From positions 62,356,518 to 62,420,517 of the forward strand of contig RSEF01000001.1 in assembly GCA_003993805.1 (NCBI GenBank): a stretch of DNA of 64,000 nucleotides, given 5' to 3'. Positions 24,571-37,594 of this stretch are shown in pieces; position 1 is the first letter of the stretch, and each line of letters opens with the position of its first letter. The position numbers were made by a program, and so were the translations under genes. Source of the stretch: Himantopus leucocephalus (Eukaryota > Chordata > Aves > Charadriiformes > Recurvirostridae). The notes under the pieces were generated by a model. It did not search any database. It saw nothing but the letters and a program-made list of their open reading frames with translations, and was not told the DNA's origin.

Positions 24571-26730
24571 TTTGTCACCTTGTCCCCAAGCAAATCACAT
24601 CTGGCCGTGGGTCTAATTTGGTTACTGAAGGGTTGCGTGACCCTGACTGCTTTTGCCCCAGGGCCAGCTCTGGCTGCCACCCTCCCTGTCCCCAACCGTC
24701 ACCTGTGGCCATCTCTTCCGCATCTCCCTCCATCGGCACGTCCTTATGGGTTCACTTGGAGTAAAATCCTTAATGATTAAAGCGTAAAAATATTATTCCT
24801 GGTGCTTACGGAGAGGACTAACAAGTCTATTAGCATCACCGGATTCCTTTCTGAATACATTTGCATACATTTCCTCTCTGCCCATTAGGCTGGCTGCCGT
24901 GTTTTCCCTCTCCGCCGCTCCAGCACCTGCCGCACTGGGCTTTTCCAGCCGTGTTCCCAAGCTGGGCTGGAAAACACCCCGTAAAACCAGGGAGGGCTCT
25001 GCCAGCCCCCCGGCCAGGGCACGGAGGCAGAGGTCGGTGTGGTGGGAGAAGAGCAGGGGAGACTGAAGAAGAGCATCGGCAAAGGAGCGACAGGGTAGGG
25101 ACCGGCTGAAATTGGGTTTCCAGCCATTGGAGCGGTGCTGCCTGGGGTTCCAGCAGGGCTCTGCAAGGCCATGCAGGTGCTGTTGAAAGCCAAGCCCCAG
25201 GTCCGGTGGCCCAGCAGGTCCCTGGTGTCCCTGGTCCTTTCGCAAGTGGGCAGAGAGAGGTTTGAGGAACAGGGATGGGAAGATTTGGGGGAACACACTT
25301 AGGGTCCTCTATGCCGACAGATCCCCTTCCAAGCCCCTGGGGCTCAATGCCCTCATCATCCTCCAGTCCCTCCACTCCTCTTCACAGCTTCTTGTCCCAC
25401 CCAGGGGATGAAGCCTCCTGTGGAGGGGTAAGACTGTTGTGGCTGGCAAAGGTTTATTGTTTTCATCTTGTGCCTTCCCAAAAATTGCCGATTGGCCTCA
25501 AGCCATGGCGTTGTCTCCTGTTGTGGCACCAGGAACTGCCATGTGAGGTTGACCATCAGAGGGACTTGATGGGTGCAGGCCAGCCAAGCTCATCCAGCTG
25601 TTACACGGTGGTGGGGCTGAGGTCTCCCCATGGGACATCCCTGTGCGGCACGTGGGAGGGCCGTGGGAAGGCTGCTGGGAGGCCAAGGGGCGCCCGGACG
25701 CTGAGAGAAGGAAAAACTGGCACACGAAGTGGGAGCAAGTAAAAATAAACCTTTCCTCCTTGCCACAACACGAAGCGCCTTGCATCGGGTGTCTCCCTGC
25801 CTCCCGAAATAATGCCGGGCGCTGCCACCGCCCCGCACGGTGATGCTCTCTCCATGCCTCCCGTTTCCATGGCGACCACAAGGAATGTCGCCAGGGTGAC
25901 AGGGAGGCGAGCGATCTGGGATTTGGCATTAAAAATGGGAATTTGGGGTTGTTGGGTTTCTTCTTTATTTTTTTTTTTCCGCCTTTAGTTCTATTTTTGG
26001 GTTTCCCTCTCTGCCTTCGCTGGTCTGGGAGGCTCCTTCTCCGGCAGAGCCCCTGGGCCAGGCGGCAACAGCTCCATCGAGGGGCCTTTCCCACCTCTGC
26101 CTGTCCTGTGAGGAGATGGCAATGGTGCAAGAAGGTGGGAGAAGGGGGTTTCCTTCTCACTAAAGCATTAGTTTCCTGCCACCAGGAAGACTTCTGTGCT
26201 TTTGCCCCTAGAAGTTCTCGGCCGCGAGTCCCCCTCCATTTCTGCTGCAGGCTGTGGCTCAGGCCACATCCAGAGCCCCTGGGAGGGCTGGCAGCCCCCA
26301 GGATTCATCCCAGAGTGGGCCCAAAGAGGAAAGCAATTCAGCATTCCCCGAGGGTCTGGGGGACACGGTGGGATTGAGCACTGTGGGACACCTCTGTCTC
26401 TCACCACCTCTGCCCCCGTGACCGGGACAGCTCAGCCGGGGCAGTCCTGGAGCACTGGGGCCAGAGATGGGGCAGCCAGAGAAGGATGGCACAGGGAGTC
26501 TGGAAGGTGCTAAGGAGTCCAAAACTGTGTTGTCTGGTTTAAACACTCAAGGTCAGACCTGCCCAGGGCAGAGAGGGTTCGAGGGCTCGTGCTGGCTTAG
26601 CCGGTCTTGCAGGAAAGCAGGACCATATGTGCCCAAGCAGGAGCTGCTGGCATGGGGGTTGTGCTTTTCTTCATCCCCTGGCAGGAGAGGGGTCAGGCAG
26701 CGCGTGCTTACCTTCTCAGGAGCTCCTGCT
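24571..26730. other. Intergenic, no gene recognised
   Basis: GC-rich sequence with overlapping open frames on all strands and no protein I recognise. Splice-like signals occur at chance density. I see no repeat family here. Confidence 0.6.
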
Positions 26731-26926
26731 TCCCCCTCCATCCACCCCTCCATCCCTCTCCATCCACCCTTCCATCCCTCTATCCATCCATCCTTCCATC
26801 CACCCCTCTACCCCTCCATCCATCACTCCAAACATTCCTCCATCCATCCCTCCATCCCTCCTTTCTTCCACCCCTCCATCCATACTTCCACCCTTCCATC
26901 CCTCCATCCCTCTGCCTCTCCCATCC
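26731..26926. repeat. (CCATCC)-type pyrimidine minisatellite
   Basis: About 195 bp of imperfect CCATCC, CCATCCCT and CCATCCAC units, almost pure C/T with interspersed A. The open frames across it (Ser-Ile-His-Pro repeats on plus, Met-Asp-Gly-Gly on minus) are low-complexity artefacts. Confidence 0.9.
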
Positions 26927-29900
26927 CCACAGCAGCATCGGGAAAGGTTGGCGGAGTGGGGCTATTTTTGGGAGCGTCTCCTTGGCAACGGCTGCCACCA
27001 CCGTCTGTGGTGGCTTTTCCATAGGTGCTAAAATATTCCACGCTTCTTATTAAAGACGGTGCCGGTGGAGACGGGCGGGGGTGGCGAGTGTGAGCCACGC
27101 CGCTGCTGGGGCCGGCAGGCCTGGGGCGGCTGGGGCACGGCACCCCAGGGGCACAAGGACAGCGAGGGGCTGGTGGCATCCTCGATGCAACGTCCCCATG
27201 TACCTCCCGATGGCCCCGGCTGTGCCGGCTGCCTCTTGGCCGTGCCAGGGTGCCATGCCATGCACAAGGTACAGCCGTTCATCCTCTTGCTGGACAGGCA
27301 GAGGGAAACACTTCGAGGTCCTGGGGGCCGCCAGTGATGAGGAGGAAAAGGCAGAGAGGGTGAAACGCAACCTGAAGCCGAGGGGGCTGCGGCGGTGTGG
27401 GGGTGCCTGACCGCTTTGCCTGCCCAGGGAAGGAGCAAGATGTCTCTGCAACATCTTCATCCCTTTACTGCACAGAGGCGAAAGGCCTGCTGTGGTGCCC
27501 GAGGGCCGGTACACTTTCTGGCGGGCCACCCACGCAGCTCCCAGGCGTAGCTCTTGGGAAGCAGTCCCACAAGCCCTGGGGACGGGTCTTTTGGGAAAGC
27601 AAGTCCTCCCCTGAACCTGAATGTGACCCTGTAGGGACGGCCGCAGAGGGGATGGAGGGAGCAGGCTATCCCTGCTCCATCTGGGCATCACGGCTCACTG
27701 GGACCCCGTGGTCCAAGTAGCCGGGAGCAGCTCTGGTTGGGCCAGGGCGAGCTGGCTAGTGTGGGAGGCTGCCGTGTGCCCCATTTGCAGCTGCTCATCT
27801 GCATGGAGAGCTGCTAAAAATCCCCTCTGCCCGCCCTGGGGTGGCTTTGCCAGGTGAGAGCGGGCTGCGGCAGAGCTCACGGATGCTGGTGGGGGATAGT
27901 GGTCCCTGTAGCGAGGGGGCATCCACGTGCCATGGGATCTTGGGATAATTTTGGGAGGGAGGGTCATGATTGCTGCAGGATTGGGACCCAGAGGGCACTC
28001 AAAAAGTGGGGGTTTGACCTTTTTTGACTTCCCAGCAGAGGCCTTAATGTTGGAGGTGGCAGATGAGACACCGAGATGGACACCATGCCCACGGACCCCC
28101 CTGGCCTGGTGCAGGGCTGTCCCCGGAGCCTCTGCCCACAGCTGCTGCCTGCAAGGTCAGGGGTCTCTTCTGCCTCCAGCGTCCCTCCTGTACAACAGAG
28201 GCAGCTTCGCTGCCACAGGGTGCCCCGGCCCCTCGCCTTGCCACCAAGAAGCGACCTCTTCAAAGCCCCTGAGATGCTGCCAGACATGGAGACCCAGGGG
28301 AGGTTTCCGGGTCGGGTTTCCCAGAGGGGTGGCCGTACACCATCCTGGAGCCCTGAGGGCTGGTCCCTCCTTGCCGGTGCTCCTGTCCCCACCGTCGCCC
28401 GTCCCAGCAGGACAGCCCCAGCACTGCAGGGTGGGGAGGCCGGGCTGTGGATGTGGAGAGGTGATGCCACGTGGCAAACGCTCTGTACGGGCCGGGAGAG
28501 CCTGGTCCTTCCTCAGGGTGAGATGTCAGCCCAGCACCCCAAATCCAGGTGGGAAAAAAGCCTTGACAGTGGATATTTCAGCCCTTTGTGCCAGCTCGGC
28601 GGGAGGATTCTCCTCCCCGGGGGCACCCGGCGGCCCTGCCGTCCCCTTCCCCTCTGCCGATGGTTGCGCTCTCGTCTCCCCCATGGCAGCTCCGCAGCGG
28701 TGCCTCCGCGGCTCTGAGCTCACACGCGAGGATGGGCTAAAGTAGCGGAAAGCTGTTGGATCCTACCACAGAGTTACTGACTTCTCAGCTACAGATTGCA
28801 TAGCAATCAGCGAGGGGGAGAGGCAGCCAGGGAAAGGGAGCGGAGCGCAAAGGGAAGGAAGAGTGGAAGGGAGAGGGGGGATTTGGGGACCAGAGCAGGG
28901 GGGCAGCGAGGGGCATGGGCGAATAACACCCAGGAAAAAGGGAGCCAGGCAGAAAGGGGAGACCTGAACCCATCGCCGAGCCGTGAAGGCACATCAGCTC
29001 TCCGTGGGATGGATGCTCCCTGGAGCGAAAAATGCTGAGGAGAGGCAGAGGCAGGAGGAGAGCGCTGGCGTGGGCAGGGCAGAGTTAGGAGAGGAGCAGG
29101 TCACGGTGGAGAAGTAGCTCCTCGTGGCAGGGGGGGGAAAAAACCCAAGCCAGAGGCGAGCGAGGGCTGCAGAGAGACCTCCCTGATTCCTCCGGTCCAG
29201 CTGAGATGTTTCATGGTGAGATGGAGAAACCGGCCGCTTTCCCCTTCCTCTGATGTTGGCTCGGCACGGCTGGAGCAGGCGGCAGCCCTCGGCAGGACCC
29301 GGGTAAGAGGCGGTGCCGGGGTGCGCTGCTCCCCTCGCTGGCATGAGACCGGGAAGGTTTTTTTTTTTTTTCCTTAGNTTTTTTTTTTCCTTAGGAAAAA
29401 TAATGTATTGTTTCATCTGCGCTCGCTCTGAGGAACAGCTATAAATATAACTTAGGGAGAGATGCGTGGCTTCATGTGAGCGTGCCAGTGAATAATAAAG
29501 TTGCCTGTGTGCACGGCATATGCACATACGGCTACTGGGGCGGCTGCGGGCCGAGGGGCAGGGGTGGGCACCTGCCTGTAAACCTCCTCAACTTCCCTCC
29601 CCTCCCCTCCCCTCCCCTCACCACCCTGACTTTGGTCACTTTGTGGGTAACTTCTTCATTTTTTCGGCTTGCCATGTACCCTTAGAGCCTTCTCGCCCGG
29701 GGCTGGGTGTCCCTCGCCATTCGTTTCTCTTGCTCTGTGCAGGCAATGGTCCTGGCCGGTTTCCTAGGGCAGCCTGGAGAAGAATGGAGCTGGGGACCTG
29801 TTCTCCAAGCGCTTGGGTGCAACCGGGGCCGAAGCAGCCGCGATGGCTCTCCCGCTGCCCATGGAGCTTTTTGGGCTCTAGACCTGTCGCCCCTCTCCCT

Positions 29901-32560
29901 TGCCTTCCAGCTCTTCTAGTCCCAGCATGGCTGATCCTGCCAGTGGTGGTCCAACATCCCTCAGATAGGCATGGTGCAAAGGGTCTTCCGGATACCGGGT
30001 TTGGGTGAAGGAGCTCAGGAGGAAGCCACGAGCAGAATGCCAGAGAAACTCTGCCTTTGCTCCCTGTTGGCAAGGCCAACATCCCTGCTGGGGCAGGAGC
30101 GGGCAGGCAGGTTTGCATGGTGCAGGCAGGTCACCTCGGATATCCCTGGTGCCCCGATGCCCTCCCTCCTGGGCAAATTGCCTGGAGACAACCAAATCCC
30201 CCTGCCAAGAGCCTGGAGTCTCCTGTCCCCACCACCCAGCCCCGGCTCCATCCATGGCAAAGCGAATGGCAGCTCCGGGGCCTCTCCCTTCTCCCCTTCT
30301 TCGCTTCGCCCCCACCATGGTGTGTTTTGCGAAGGGCAGACGGTGACAGCGCACGTGGGGGACGTGTGGTGGAGGTGACATGGCTCCAAGGCTACCCTCA
30401 ACCCCCGCTCCGTGCCCTCCTCAGCTTCTTGGGAGGAGGCACCCACAGGAGGTGGGAGGTGTGGAGAGGGACCCGGGGCTTGGGGTCACCCGGAGCCTGG
30501 GAGGGGATGGGGGGTTGTGCGGGGAGCATGTCTCGCCGAAGACATGGGGACGTGCCCCCTCTCCATTCGCCATCGGAAGTGGCGCCCACAGATGCCTGAG
30601 TCACCCCGGCACGTGGCCATCCCTGTTTGTAGCCACTGACAATAATAATAAGTACAGGGGAAATACGTGCCTTAAGAGGGAAACGTGAGCCTGGTGGGGA
30701 CAGGGGGTGGTGGAGAAGAGGAGGGAAGGTGAGGATGGCCACGGAGAGTATCAGCTGGAGAGGGCTAATCCGGAGAAAAGTGGTGCTCCCTCTCCTCCAC
30801 CTTTCTCCTCTTCCATCTCTTTCCCTCCTCGGGTGCCAAAACCAAGGGCCATGACGTGTGGCACTGGCAGGGGGCTGGCAGTGGTCCTTGCCCCTCATGG
30901 TCCCCCCACCATGGTTTGCAAGGAAAGCTGGGAAGTGAGGAGGTGGCCTGGGAAGTATGGAGTTAGCCAGGAGGATGGGCCCCTGCTGGCACCTCTGGCT
31001 GCTTGGCCACCCCGAGCTCGGCCACTGGCCGCCGGCCACCACCCTAGGAGCAGTCACATTCCTGGGGTGGTATCCCTGGCGGGAGGGTGCCAGCAAGGGG
31101 GAGGAGGACATGGTGATGGATACCTGCGCCTGCCGCACGCTGACATCAGTGCAGACGCAGAGTGGAGCAGTTAATGGCAATCTGCCCTCAGCAAGTTCCC
31201 ACTGTCCTGTCTCGTTATTGCACTGGGTTGGCTTAACCCGACAGCGCAGCCGGGGATCAATAGATGGATGCTCGCGTCTTAGCGATCGATCCCTTACTCA
31301 CACGCGCGCGGCTCCCCAGCCTCCCGCTGGCACTCGTGTTTCTGTGAATGGTAAGGATCGAGTGAAGCCGTCTGCGCTTGCCTTGCAGCACTGTGAAACC
31401 ACATCGGGCTAAATTCATGTTCCTCAATGGCGCTGCTACTTTGCTCCTCACCAGAGTGGAGGGGCCTCATATGGAGCCCCTGGAGGCACCGGCTCCAGTT
31501 TTCCTCCCCAAACAAGGTGGCTTTAGTGGGGGTGGCCGGTCTTGAAGCCCCTTCTCAGGAGAGATGTTGATCTGGTAGTGGGGGCTCAGGTTGGGCAGGG
31601 GTCTCCTTCGAGCTGGTTCTCACCCTCAGAGCTCTCAGGCTTGTTCTCCAGGAGCGAAGGTGGTGCTGTGTCTTGGGCAGATGTTGGATGAGAGCCAGCA
31701 GCAGTGCAACCCCATCCCGAGTGCTCCAGAGACCTGTGCACTTCTATGCCCGTCCTCTGGGGAGCCTGGTGGCAGGCAGCTTGCCTGCAGGGGTGGTTTC
31801 AGCATTGACCGGCTGGTGCATTTAGGGAGGAGATGCCACCTGGGGCTGGCACTGGCCACGCTGGCATGGCAGCACCACTGCAGGGCTCACCAAAGATCAG
31901 GGAGCAGAGGATGGAGGACAAGACATCCTCCGGCCCGGCACTGCCCCATGCCACCGGCCGGGGAGTCCTGCTGCCACCCTGCCTGTGCCCGCACCGTGGT
32001 GGCTCGCCTGCCCCTGGCAATCTGGGCGGCTGTTTTATTTCTATGGCAACATTTCTCCTGAAACGCTTCAGAGGGAGCCTGGTGCTGTGTGAAAATGAGG
32101 GAGGCAGCGTCCCCCACTCTGTCCCCTGCGAAAGGCTCAGAGAAAAGACCCCGACACCTCTCCTGCCTCCCTCCTCCACCTCCTTCCCTTCCTCCCTACC
32201 GGGTGAGCGGCGCCAGCACTGGTGCAATGAGCTGCCGGCCTCGTCCCGTCTGCCTCTCCGCTGCCTGTTCTGCCTTCCCCTGCCTTCATCTTTGCTCTCC
32301 CCTCTCCTGTCGCCCACTCCCTTTCTGCGCCAGGCCACGGCGTTTGCTGGCAGCCTGCTTAGGCACCTGCTCAGAGGGGCCGGCCGAAAAGGGAGTATTA
32401 GAAAGAGGATGTCAAAAGGGACTCCGCTATACAAGAGGGTGAAGCATCGCTATAGCCCCATGAGAGCTGTATAGATTGTCCCCGCCAGCAGCACGGTGAG
32501 CGCGGGGGCTGAAGGGCACCGGGGATCCCAGAGGCTGGGCAGGCAGGCGCTTCATCCCTC
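26927..32560. other. Intergenic, GC-rich, no gene recognised
   Basis: Long open frames (up to 272 codons at 27927-28745 and 260 codons on minus at 30398-31180) reflect GC richness: they overlap on several frames, are rich in Pro, Gly, Arg and Ala, and have no recognisable domain. A short (CCCCT)n lies at 29594-29619 and an N in a T tract at 29378. An AT-rich island at 29395-29520 stands out but carries no clear signal. Confidence 0.55.
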
Positions 32561-32579
32561 CGAAAAGCTCGATGGCATT

Positions 32580-32970
32580 ACGAAGAGGCGGTGCCTGCCA
32601 CCGGACTAGACCCAGCGGCCCCAGAAGTCCTCTCCTCTCCTGTCCTCATCCCTTCCCCGACCAAGAAAGAGCCTCGTGTCTGGGTGGAGGTGACCGGGCA
32701 GAAGCTGCGGGCAGCACCGAGCGCCAGCGGGCGCGAGGCAGGTGAGCAGGCAGGGTGCCGGCGGGAGCGAGCATCGCAGCCCGCAGGAGCAGGGGCATGG
32801 CAGCAACCCGTAACGATGGCGGGGGGAATATCGCAGGCGGAGCAGCCTGCAAACGCGGCTGCCGTGTCCCCGCTTCGCACCGCTCTCCCCCTGCGCCCGA
32901 GCCTGTCCCTGCTGGCAGCCCCCACTGCACCGGGGAGCTGGGGGGCAAGCGGGAGGCAGGGGGGGACGGT
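32580..32970. promoter_or_regulatory. CpG-rich island with a donor-like site
   Basis: Dense CpG (gcaccgagcgccagcgggcgcgaggcag, shown in part at 32714-32741) and a consensus donor GGCAG|GTGAGC at 32742. This is the best promoter-like patch upstream of both the ENTR1-like gene (5 kb) and KCNJ4 (9 kb), and could be a non-coding first exon of either. Assignment is inference. Confidence 0.35.
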
Positions 32971-34469
32971 CCTCCGTACCGCAGGCATGGGGCAGCGCTT
33001 AGGCTTGACGTCTTTCAGGTGCATTTGTTTAACTGGTCCGAGCGTGCTGCAGCCAGCAGGCTTGTAGTGAAACAGTTGATCCGTTCTCTGCAGGAGTGCA
33101 GTTTTGCGGCTTACCTGGGATGCTCCCTCAGCTCTGTTTCTGAAGCCCAGAGGGCAGGGCTGGAAGGGGAGAACCTGGGACCACCTCAGGAGGCTGGTGA
33201 ACACCGCTGGGCTCCTTGTTAGATTAGCGACAAAGGTTTCGGGGGGCAATTTTTTTTTTTCCTATTGCTGATGGAGCAAGCTAGGAGCTGAGCACTTGTG
33301 CAGCGGCCGGGTGCGGAGCAGCGGCTGCAGCTTCTCTCGGTCAGGGGCTCAGTGCAGAGCAGGCTTCGCCCTGGCTATTGCTCGCCCTTTGCTGTTGTTG
33401 CTGTTGTTATCGTCGTTCATAACCCGTTTGCAGGCACCTGCCTTGCTGGGCGCTTTGCAGAGGCGCTGGCAGACAGTCCCTGCCCTGTCAGGAGTGCAAC
33501 CGCAGCGGGCAGGCAGATGACGTTGGCCACCCTTACCCCCCTTTTCCTGTGCACCAATAATGATCCTTGTCCCCGACTAGCCGAAAGCCATTGAGAGGCC
33601 ATGCATGGGCAGCCCTCCTCACCAGGCCAGCACAGGCTCAGGAGGGGCTCTGTGCCGAAGAGATGCCGAGGTGCAGGGACACTGCTGGGGACGGCCTTCC
33701 GGCAAGGCTCCCGCAGGGATGTATGCTCAGCCAAGGGAGCTTCTGGGGTGGGGAGGTTAGGTGAGATGCCCTTTTCTTTGGTGCAGTCGGGGAAGCTGGA
33801 GGAGGTGACATGAGCACACCACAGCCACCCAGGACATAGGGACGCCAGCGCCTTTGTTTTTTCAGCTCTTGCAGGTTTTGCACCAACCCTTCAGGGTCTA
33901 GTCCATGGTTTTGGCAGGACGGCTGCCGGGGCAGATGTCAGCCCCAGCACTTCCTCAGGAGCAGATGGGACACGGTCTGTGCCCTGGCTACCACATAATC
34001 CTGGCTCCTTTTTGGCCAAGATCACTACCCAGCGAAGGTCAGGGGCCTTCTGAGCATTTAATTTTCCCTGTGATGCCAGCCACGAAGAGTAACACCCCCC
34101 TACCTCACTCAACAAGAAAAAGTGGGGACTTCTCCCCAGCCGCCGCCCCAGCAGCATCCTCTCCTTAGGCTCCTGCTCAGCTGCCCCCCAGCACCTGCCT
34201 CTTGTCCCCTGAGCCCTGTTTTGGCCAGAGGAGAGCAGATGAACACTCGTACCAGTCCCACCAGCCCCACTGTGGGGTCACCCCGCTCTCAGCCGGGATC
34301 CCAGGGAGCGGGCGGCTGCTCTTGCAGCGCCGTTGCCCGGCTGGTGCAGCCGGAGCAGGGATCGCCGGGGAGGTGTGGGAGCAGGCAGGAGGTGATGCTG
34401 TCACCTTTCCGTGCCTCTTCCCGACTTTGTCATCCTGGAGACCTTTGTGTGGATCCCATTTTTATCTGT

Positions 34470-34960
34470 GTTTTCTCCCTCTCTCTCTTTCTCTCCTTCT
34501 CTCTTGCTTTCTTCTCTCCCCCTCCCGTCAGTATGTGGGCTGATCACTGCTCAAACTTTTAATTCAGATGGTAATTGGAATAATAATACGGGCAGAATCC
34601 TTCTGGCTCCGTTGCTGCAGCTGGCTTCAGGGAGCTATGAATAGCTCTGAGTCACACACTGAGATGGTTTAACTTCAAATCATTTTGTTTTGTTTTCATA
34701 TTACCCATCCCCAGGCTCCAGGGCTTCACAAGGGGGAAAAAAAAATCCCCCTCTCTCACTCCACCCCAAAATATAAACTGGGCAGAGGCACATTAATAAA
34801 ATCCTCTTTTGGAGAGAGAAACTGGTCAGCGGATCGTGCCTTGCGGGGCAGATGGGGACTGTTGGCACTTACTCGATCTATTTATAATTATTGAACGAAA
34901 AGGCAGAAGTGTGTATATAAAAATGGTATAGAGTTGATTACAGCTTCCTCCCCTCACCTT
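34470..34960. promoter_or_regulatory. Candidate conserved non-coding element
   Basis: A C/T-rich tract at 34470-34530 precedes an AT-rich island. Within it CTATTTATAA at 34878-34887 fits the MEF2 consensus YTA(W)4TAR, and ATTA/TAAT cores cluster at 34557-34590. Contrast with the GC-rich flanks suggests constraint. No open frame is credible. An enhancer of KCNJ4 is a guess. Confidence 0.3.
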
Positions 34961-37578
34961 CCATATGTCACTTGCCTTTTTAATATGGTAAAACTCTCCC
35001 GCATGGTGACTTGTGCCTTCGCGCGTGTTCGTACAGCGCCTAGCACCCAGCCCCGCCGGCACGGAGGAGCGAGAGCTTGGCCGGCAGCGAGACAGCCCCA
35101 CGGCACCGAACTGCCCTATGAGCCCCCTCATGAACCCCGGGAATATTTGTGAGGAAGACTCTATGAGGTGGAGTTACAAAAAGGATGGAGAGGACAAACC
35201 GAATGCCGTGGGTCTGCGAGGCTCTGCAAAAAGCCAAAGGGTTCCCCTCTCTGCTGCGGGTGTTTCCACCCTGACTCCGAGAAGGGTGAGAAGATGTCTG
35301 CTGTGTTGTCACCGTGCCCGAGCTGGCAGGATGGGTCTGTGGATACTGATCTCAAAACCAGATGGTGCTACCCAGTCGGTAAGAGGAATAATGGCACAAA
35401 GCATGGCACAACCAGCGCCTGCGGTATTGACCACAGACAGGAGGGAAACATTTGCCAGACGACTCCAGATAAAGCAAAGACTAAGAGTGTAAAAATACCC
35501 TGGGATTTTTCCATCGTCGTCGTTCACGGTGTACATCCCAGAGCACCAGATACGGTTGTTATAAAAAGAGAAGTGGGGGAGTGCTTCGGCGTGGACTTTT
35601 CTGTTCTGTTTCATGAGACTCTTCCACCGCAAATTAAAGGAAGGATTGTCAAATATGATCCGCTCTGGCAGGGGCTGGAGAACGCCTGGGATGTGCGAGG
35701 CGCTGCACCGGGTACTGGGATGGAGCGATGGAGGCACTGCATCAGCACCACGTGCCCTGATGTTGTTATTATTACCCCACAGATCCCTCAGAAAGCGATG
35801 GCAGCAGCCTGGCCCTACATGTCTGCTCGGGGTCAGAGCAGCGCTGGGGTGACAGTGTGGGCTGGCACAATGGCTTGTGCTGCTGGAGAGCGGTGTCACC
35901 CGGGAAGGTGGGGATGACTGCAGTACAGTGGTGGTGTCCCCGGCATCGCTCAATCTAGGCAGCAGGAGGGGGAAAGTGTTTGGGAAGGAGGGAAGGGCAA
36001 CCCAGGCTGCAGGGCTGGAGGTGGCTGTTGACCCCTGGAGACCCACCTGGCTGACAGCTTCAACGCTGCAAGACAGCGTCTGCGATGCCCACGCTGCAGA
36101 GGCTTCCCAAAGTGCTGGGGGGCTTCCTCAGGCCATGAAATACGTGGGTGTTCGTGTATGCTGGGGACAGGGCAGCAGAGGGATGGAGAGGCATCTCTCC
36201 TGACTGCAGTCTCCTGCCTAGCATCTCTCAGGGTGCCCCACGCTGCACCTGCTGGTGGGGTTTCATCTCACTCCCCAGGAGCTGCCCCTGACCCCCCAGC
36301 TTCCCCCTCCACGTGCGGGTCCCAGGAGGCCCAGCAAGCTCCAAGAAAGGTCCTCGGGCATGGTCAGGGATTCACATCTCTGTTCTCGGCCAGGCTTTCC
36401 TCCTCTTCGTCCGTGTGACAGGCAGCTGCCTGTTGGGGACATGAATGTCATCCGCTTTTGCTGGAGGCATCTCTGAGCCTTCCCCCTTCATTCTATTTGT
36501 GTTTCAGGTTTCCAAGGAGCAACAGGACCATTTCACAGCCGTTTAAATTGAGTTTGCATAGAGTTCAGGCTCTCGGTATGGCCCCTGGCCTTACCGAGCT
36601 GGCAGCATCCATTTTGCTGGCAGGGATGTCAGCAGTGGCCCTGGGCCACCAGCTGCTGAGGAGGGATGGTGGCTACATCACCTCCTGGTGTGGCATCTTT
36701 GGGGGGCTAATGTGAACACCAGCCCGATGCGATGGCAGTCCCCAGCCCAGGGCTTCTCACCTGCCTGTCTGTCTTTCCCATGGCGGCACCGCACGCTGTG
36801 GGGGTGTGTTGGGGTGGAAGTGGTAAGTGGGTTTATTTTCGTTCGTCTCCTGGCTCGTGCCGCTCCAAGCTTGTGGCGCCCAGTATTACTAACGCTTCCC
36901 TGTGCCAGCTGGCAGCAGGGGATGAATCAGATCGGCAGCACCACCGCGCAGACCCCTTGCTGGCCGGACAGCTCGGGGCAATGCCTCTGGTCAAAGCACT
37001 GGTGATGTCTCCTGCCTCTGCCCAGGGTAAGCCCTGGCACCAAAATGCCAGTGGCTTGATCTTGCTGCTGGAGATGTCTCAGTAGGCTGCGGGGCAGGGT
37101 TGTCCCCTCTGCTCCACGCTGCCTGCCTGGGGACGGCTTGCCCCTGTCCCCTCTGCATGATGGAGGTCTCAGGTGGCTTCACGAGCTCCTCTCTGCCCAC
37201 CGGCAGAATCCCCAAGCTGGTGTTGGCTCTGCAGCCATGAGGATACAGCTTATCCTTTCGCTGCCAAAAAAGCACTTTTGCAGTTGGTCGGTTCCTCTCC
37301 CCCCTGGTCGTGACCTCACAGCAGGCAGTGAAGTCACACGATGACATCACAGACCTTGGTGATTCCTGTGCTCCCCACAGCAAAGACACAGAGACGCCTA
37401 GTCCTCCTCTCTGCTACATCCTGAACAACCTGGTGATGTAAACGGAGGGCTTTGGTGACTGCCTCTTCCCCCAGCAGCGTCACTGAGGCTGCAGAAGTTG
37501 GCACACTGCTTGTCAGTGTCACCTGCCTGCGTGCCCCAGGCTCCAGGAGCATAATTTGGATCCTCCCCCTTGCTGCAG
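34961..37578. other. Intergenic, no gene recognised
   Basis: Mixed-composition DNA. A 249-codon open frame at 35168-35917 has no recognisable domain and shares its span with long frames on other strands. The last bases (about 37559-37578) form a good polypyrimidine tract and acceptor, CCCCCTTGCTGCAG, just before the ENTR1-like gene. Confidence 0.5.
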
Positions 37579-37594
37579 CCCAGAGTCCTGAAAA

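Noticed and set aside
27927..28745. 272-codon open frame in intergenic DNA
   Set aside because: GC-rich sequence with long frames on most strands; no domain, no splice or conservation evidence, biased toward Pro, Gly, Arg and Ala.
30398..31180. 260-codon minus-strand open frame
   Set aside because: Same reason: composition-driven frame overlapped by others, no recognisable protein.
35752..35773. REST/NRSF-like half site (tcagcaccacg) upstream of neuronal KCNJ4
   Set aside because: Only the left half fits; the right half does not match the consensus.
35168..35917. 249-codon open frame
   Set aside because: No family resemblance; overlapped by a similarly long minus-strand frame, so neither is convincing.
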